10,609 nucleotides of DNA from positions 1 through 10,609 of the forward strand of contig JBLFXJ010000289.1 in the NCBI GenBank assembly GCA_047609825.1, read 5' to 3'. Both the position numbers and the translations under genes were made by a program. Every line of letters starts with the position of its first letter. Position 1 is the stretch's first letter. Below the pieces are notes generated by a model. That model had not been told where the DNA came from, did no database searches, and saw only the letters and a program-made list of their open reading frames with translations. This stretch comes from GCA-2862545 sp047609825. Its GTDB lineage: Bacteria > Myxococcota_A > UBA796 > GCA-2862545. Shown piece after piece: positions 8,029 to 10,609 of this stretch.

Positions 8029-8561
8029 TCGCCCTGCTCTGGGCGCTCGCGTGCGGAACGCCGGTGGAGCACTCCACCCGCTCCGCACCGGTCCCGGCCA
8101 CCGTGGACCTGGCGACACCCGAGGCCGAGGAGCCCGTCTTCGTCGACCTCGAGGGGCTGTTCCTCACCGGCCCCGTGCAGCTGCCGGCGCCGTTCCTCGA
8201 CCTGGAGTTCGGCGCCACGGCTCAGCGCATCCGGCTCGCGAACAAGGTGCTCGTCGACCCGGATCGGCCCCGGATGGACACCGAGATCAGCGGGCATCTG
8301 GTGATCGGTGGCACGCCTGACGGCTACGACGAGGTGCGGCACAGCTTCATCTTCGAGGGTGACACGTTCTCGGCGTTAGACCTCTCGATGCCGGCGGCGG
8401 CCGCGATGCAGGTGCTCGAGACTGCGTGGGGGCCGCCCGCGAGCACCGGAGTGGACGCGGAGGGGCGTCCCACGGCGGTATGGACCGGCCCCTCGGTGCA
8501 GGTCTCGCTGCTCGAGGTCGGCGATCGGGCGATCGCCAAGTTCACGCCACGGGAGCCATGA
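8025..8561 (+). CDS. Possible short-signal lipoprotein, function unknown
   Basis: A 178-aa protein with no domain I recognise. From the ATG at 8025 it begins MIALLWALACGTP, a very short hydrophobic stretch with Cys at position 10 that could be a lipobox (-3 A, -2 L, -1 A), though the n-region lacks positive charge and -3 is not the preferred Leu. A start at the GTG at 7968 would add 19 residues rich in Arg, giving a more conventional signal with Cys29. I prefer 8025 because it forms an ATGA overlap with the preceding stop; no Shine-Dalgarno is visible for either start. The rest is acidic and beta-like, with a C-terminal part containing ETAWGPPASTGVDAEG (132-147) and VWTGPSVQVSLLEVGDRAIA (152-171). 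Leu118 uses TTA, a rare codon in such DNA. It is probably co-translated with its neighbours and ends in another ATGA overlap. Confidence 0.72.
   Translation: MIALLWALACGTPVEHSTRSAPVPATVDLATPEAEEPVFVDLEGLFLTGPVQLPAPFLDLEFGATAQRIRLANKVLVDPDRPRMDTEISGHLVIGGTPDGYDEVRHSFIFEGDTFSALDLSMPAAAAMQVLETAWGPPASTGVDAEGRPTAVWTGPSVQVSLLEVGDRAIAKFTPREP
8551..8555 (+). promoter_or_regulatory. SDR ribosome binding site before a double ATG
   Basis: GGGAG is followed by CC and then ATGATG at 8558-8563. It lies two bases before the first ATG and five before the second, so the second ATG (8561) has the usual spacing. The difference is one residue. Confidence 0.55.
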
Positions 8562-9322
8562 TGGGGCGGCTGGGCGGGCGGGTGGCCCTGGTGACGGGTG
8601 GAAGCCGGGGCATCGGTGAAGCCATCGCCACGGCCTACGCCGCCGAGGGTGCCCAGGTGGTCATCGTGTCGCGTCGCGAGGAGGGGATCCGGGCGGCCGC
8701 CGAGCGGATCGAGGCGGTGCATCCGGGCCGGGTGCACGCGCTGCCGTTCCACGTGGGCAAGGTGGACCAGGTGCAGGCCCTGCTCGACGCGGCGGAAGAG
8801 GCGGCCGGGCCGGTGGACGTGCTGGTGAACAACGCCGGCACCAACCCGTACTTCGGGCCGATGCTCAGCACCGACTGGGCGGCTTGGGAGAAGACCTTCG
8901 AGGTCAACCTGAAGGGGCCGTTCGCGCTCACCCAGGGCGTGTGCCAGCGGCTCATCGCCCGCGGCGCGCCAGGGGCCGTGGTGAACCTGTCGAGCATCCT
9001 CGGCCACACCGCCTCGCCGCTGCAGGGTGTGTACGGGATGACCAAGGCCGCGCTCAGCTCGATGACGAAGACGCTGGCGATGGAGCTCGGACCGTCCGGC
9101 ATCCGGGTCAACGCCATCGCGCCGGGCGTGGTGGACACCAAGCTCGCGGCGGCGATCACGGGCGACCCCGCGCTCCGGTCCATGGTCACCGGGCGCACCG
9201 CGGTGGGCCGGGTGGGGCAGCCGAGTGAGATCGCCGGTCTGGCCGTGTTCCTCGCCTGCGACGAGTCCAGCTACGTCACAGGCCAGACGATGTTCGTGGA
9301 CGGCGGCTACACCATTGCCTGA
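8561..9322 (+). CDS. Short-chain dehydrogenase/reductase (SDR), probably NADP(H)-dependent
   Basis: A classical SDR of 253 aa, complete by family length, cytoplasmic. Seen: TGGSRGIG cofactor loop (12-19); NNAG (90-93); N116 in EVNLKGPF; S145 in VVNLSSILG; catalytic Y158 and K162 in VYGMTKAAL; NAIAPGVVDT (184-193); and the C-terminal GQTMFVDGGY (241-250). The end of beta strand 2 reads VSRR with no acidic residue, which favours NADP(H) over NAD(H). The segment NAGTNPYFGP (91-100) resembles the DHRS4-like carbonyl-reductase branch, but substrate cannot be read from sequence; FabG-like or other alcohol/ketone activity is possible. The start may be 8558 or 8561. The upstream stop overlaps the start codons, so translation is likely coupled. 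The decarboxylase gene follows after 22 bases, which hints at shared transcription and perhaps amine- or aldehyde-related metabolism. Confidence 0.93.
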   Translation: MGRLGGRVALVTGGSRGIGEAIATAYAAEGAQVVIVSRREEGIRAAAERIEAVHPGRVHALPFHVGKVDQVQALLDAAEEAAGPVDVLVNNAGTNPYFGPMLSTDWAAWEKTFEVNLKGPFALTQGVCQRLIARGAPGAVVNLSSILGHTASPLQGVYGMTKAALSSMTKTLAMELGPSGIRVNAIAPGVVDTKLAAAITGDPALRSMVTGRTAVGRVGQPSEIAGLAVFLACDESSYVTGQTMFVDGGYTIA

Positions 9323-9344
9323 TCGCGGAGATCCGCCGGGTCAT

Positions 9345-10609
9345 ATGAACGCCGCGACCTTCCGTACACTCGGCCATCGGCTGGTGGACTGGGTGGCGGA
9401 CTACTGGGACCGGGTGGAATCCCTGCCGGTGCGCAGCCCGCTCGCACCCGGCCAGGTGGCGGCGCGCCTGCCCGCTGCGGCCCCCGAGGCGCCCGACGAC
9501 TGGGAGGCCATCCTCGCGGATCTGGACGAGGTGGTGGTGCCGGGCCTCACCCACTGGCAGCATCCGAGCTTCTTCGCCTACTACCCGGCGAACGTGTCGG
9601 GCCCGTCGGTCCTCGGCGAGCTGGTCTCGGCGGGGTTGGGCGCGCAGGGGATGCTGTGGCAGACCAGCCCTGCGATGACGGAGGTGGAGACGCGGGTGCT
9701 CGACTGGATGGCCGATCTGCTGGGCTTGTCGGCCGAGTTCCGGTCGGACGCGCCGACGGGCGGTGGCGTGATCCAGGGCACGGCCAGCGAGGCGACCCTG
9801 GTGTCGCTGCTCGCCGCTCGCGCTCGCGCCGGGGGCCCAGTGGCCGAGCTGTGCGTCTACACCTCGAGCCAGGCCCACTCGTCCGTGGTGAAGGCGGCCA
9901 TGGTGGCGGGGCTGGCCCAGGGCCCGGATGACCGCCGACAGGTGCGGCTGATCCCGGTGGACGACGCGCTGCAGATGCGGCCGGATGCGCTGACAGCGGC
10001 GATCCGGGCCGACCGCGCTGCGGGGATGACGCCGGCGTGGGTGTGTGCCACCGTGGGCACTACCGGCACAGCGGCGGTGGACCCGGTTCCGGCCATCGCC
10101 GACGTGATCGAAGCCGAGGCTCCCCAGGCGTGGCTCCACGTGGACTCGGCCTACGCCGGGGTGCTCGGGCTGTGCCCTGAGCACCGGCACCTGCTGGCGG
10201 GGGTGGAGCGCGCGGACAGCCTGGTGGTCAACGCCCACAAGTGGCTGCTTACCAACTTCGACTGCAGCCTGTTCTGGACCCGGGATCGGCCCGCCGTGCT
10301 CGACGCGCTGTCGATCACGCCGGACTACCTGCGCAACGCCGCGTCGGACAGCGGGTCGGTGATCGACTACCGGGACTGGCAGGTTCCGCTCGGGCGTCGG
10401 TTCCGGGCGCTCAAGCTGTGGTTCGTGCTGCGACACTACGGTGCGGAGGGCCTGCGACGGTATCTGCGGGCGCACGTGGAGCTGGCGCGCAGCTTCGAGG
10501 CGAAGGTGCGGTCCGACCCGCGCTTCATCTGCGTCGGCGACCGACACGCAGCGCTGGTCTGCTTCCGGCTGGGGAGCGGAGATGGGCCCACCCGCGCACT
10601 GCTCGGTGC
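9345..10609 (+). CDS. Aromatic-L-amino-acid decarboxylase family enzyme (3' partial)
   Basis: The frame is open from the ATG at 9345 to the right edge, giving 421 codons of an expected 470-480. It is a group II PLP-dependent decarboxylase very like animal DOPA/aromatic-amino-acid decarboxylase. Seen: WQHPSFFAYYPANVSGPSVL (66-85), LWQTSPAMTEVE, GGGVIQGTASEATL (139-152), SSQAHSSV with PLP-stacking H178, WLHVDSAYAG with D267, NAHKWLLTNFDCS with PLP Schiff-base K299, PDYL with catalytic-loop Y328, and DYRDWQVPLGRRFRALKLWF. K299, D267 and Y328 match human K303, D271 and Y332 with a constant offset of four. It should release CO2 from Trp, Tyr, Phe or DOPA to give the amine; which one is not decidable here. 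Retention of Y328 and H178 argues against the aldehyde-synthase variants. The ribosome site is weak (GGAG 14 bases upstream). It follows the SDR gene by 22 bases, probably in the same operon. Confidence 0.95.
   Translation, partial: MNAATFRTLGHRLVDWVADYWDRVESLPVRSPLAPGQVAARLPAAAPEAPDDWEAILADLDEVVVPGLTHWQHPSFFAYYPANVSGPSVLGELVSAGLGAQGMLWQTSPAMTEVETRVLDWMADLLGLSAEFRSDAPTGGGVIQGTASEATLVSLLAARARAGGPVAELCVYTSSQAHSSVVKAAMVAGLAQGPDDRRQVRLIPVDDALQMRPDALTAAIRADRAAGMTPAWVCATVGTTGTAAVDPVPAIADVIEAEAPQAWLHVDSAYAGVLGLCPEHRHLLAGVERADSLVVNAHKWLLTNFDCSLFWTRDRPAVLDALSITPDYLRNAASDSGSVIDYRDWQVPLGRRFRALKLWFVLRHYGAEGLRRYLRAHVELARSFEAKVRSDPRFICVGDRHAALVCFRLGSGDGPTRALLG

Noticed and set aside
6205..8118. 637-codon leftward open frame across the sulfatase-like gene
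   Set aside because: Longer than the real gene but antisense to it; its His/Arg/Gly-rich translation lacks domains, while the rightward frame has a strong ribosome site, a membrane anchor and sulfatase-fold motifs.
8426..8557. Upstream extension of the SDR into the preceding gene
   Set aside because: The added 44 residues are unlike SDRs; the family begins right at the double ATG, which also has a GGGAG ahead of it.
9276..10547. 423-codon leftward open frame across the decarboxylase
   Set aside because: Antisense shadow; the rightward frame carries the full set of PLP-decarboxylase motifs and simply has no stop before the window edge.

Overview
The window is about 70% G+C with strong third-position G/C bias. 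It encodes an envelope protein with an OmpA-type peptidoglycan-binding domain, a cytochrome bd oxidase, a membrane-anchored sulfatase-fold protein and a possible short-signal lipoprotein. This points to a high-GC Gram-negative bacterium. The envelope style (carboxypeptidase-regulatory-like beta repeats fused to OmpA, very short lipoprotein signals) resembles Myxococcota and relatives, but that placement is a guess from style. All large genes look like ordinary chromosomal genes. I see no insertion sequences, phage genes, CRISPR arrays, tRNAs or rRNAs.

Layout: (1) 2-1531 (+), 3' part of a secreted protein with about five beta-sandwich repeats and a C-terminal OmpA-like domain. (2) 1544-3016 (-), glycerol kinase GlpK, tail to tail with gene 1 across 12 bases. 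(3) 3017-3203, divergent control region. (4) 3204-5592 (+), cydA and cydB, overlapping by 11 bases and encoding a short-Q-loop cytochrome bd quinol oxidase. (5) 5531-6364 (-), a polytopic membrane protein with an internal duplication whose 3' end overlaps that of cydB by 62 bases. (6) 6365-6594, a second divergent control region. (7) 6595 to the right edge (+), a tightly packed run: membrane-anchored sulfatase-like protein, possible lipoprotein, SDR oxidoreductase and an aromatic-L-amino-acid decarboxylase cut by the window end. The first two junctions in this run are ATGA overlaps and the third is 22 bases.

How they may work together: CydAB oxidises membrane quinol at low oxygen. GlpK makes glycerol-3-phosphate, which feeds lipid synthesis or quinone-linked oxidation, but no glpD or glpF is in view, so a link between the two is only suggested by the shared divergent region. 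In the right-hand run, translational coupling suggests that the sulfatase-like protein, possible lipoprotein and SDR are co-expressed. The decarboxylase probably joins them. No single pathway is evident.

The points most worth a second look are the sulfatase-like protein, whose catalytic cysteine is replaced by Ser and whose usual metal-binding Asp is Ala; the alternating repeat architecture of the OmpA-domain protein; the duplicated membrane protein; and the well-preserved animal-like decarboxylase at the right edge. I did not find a clear new multi-gene system.
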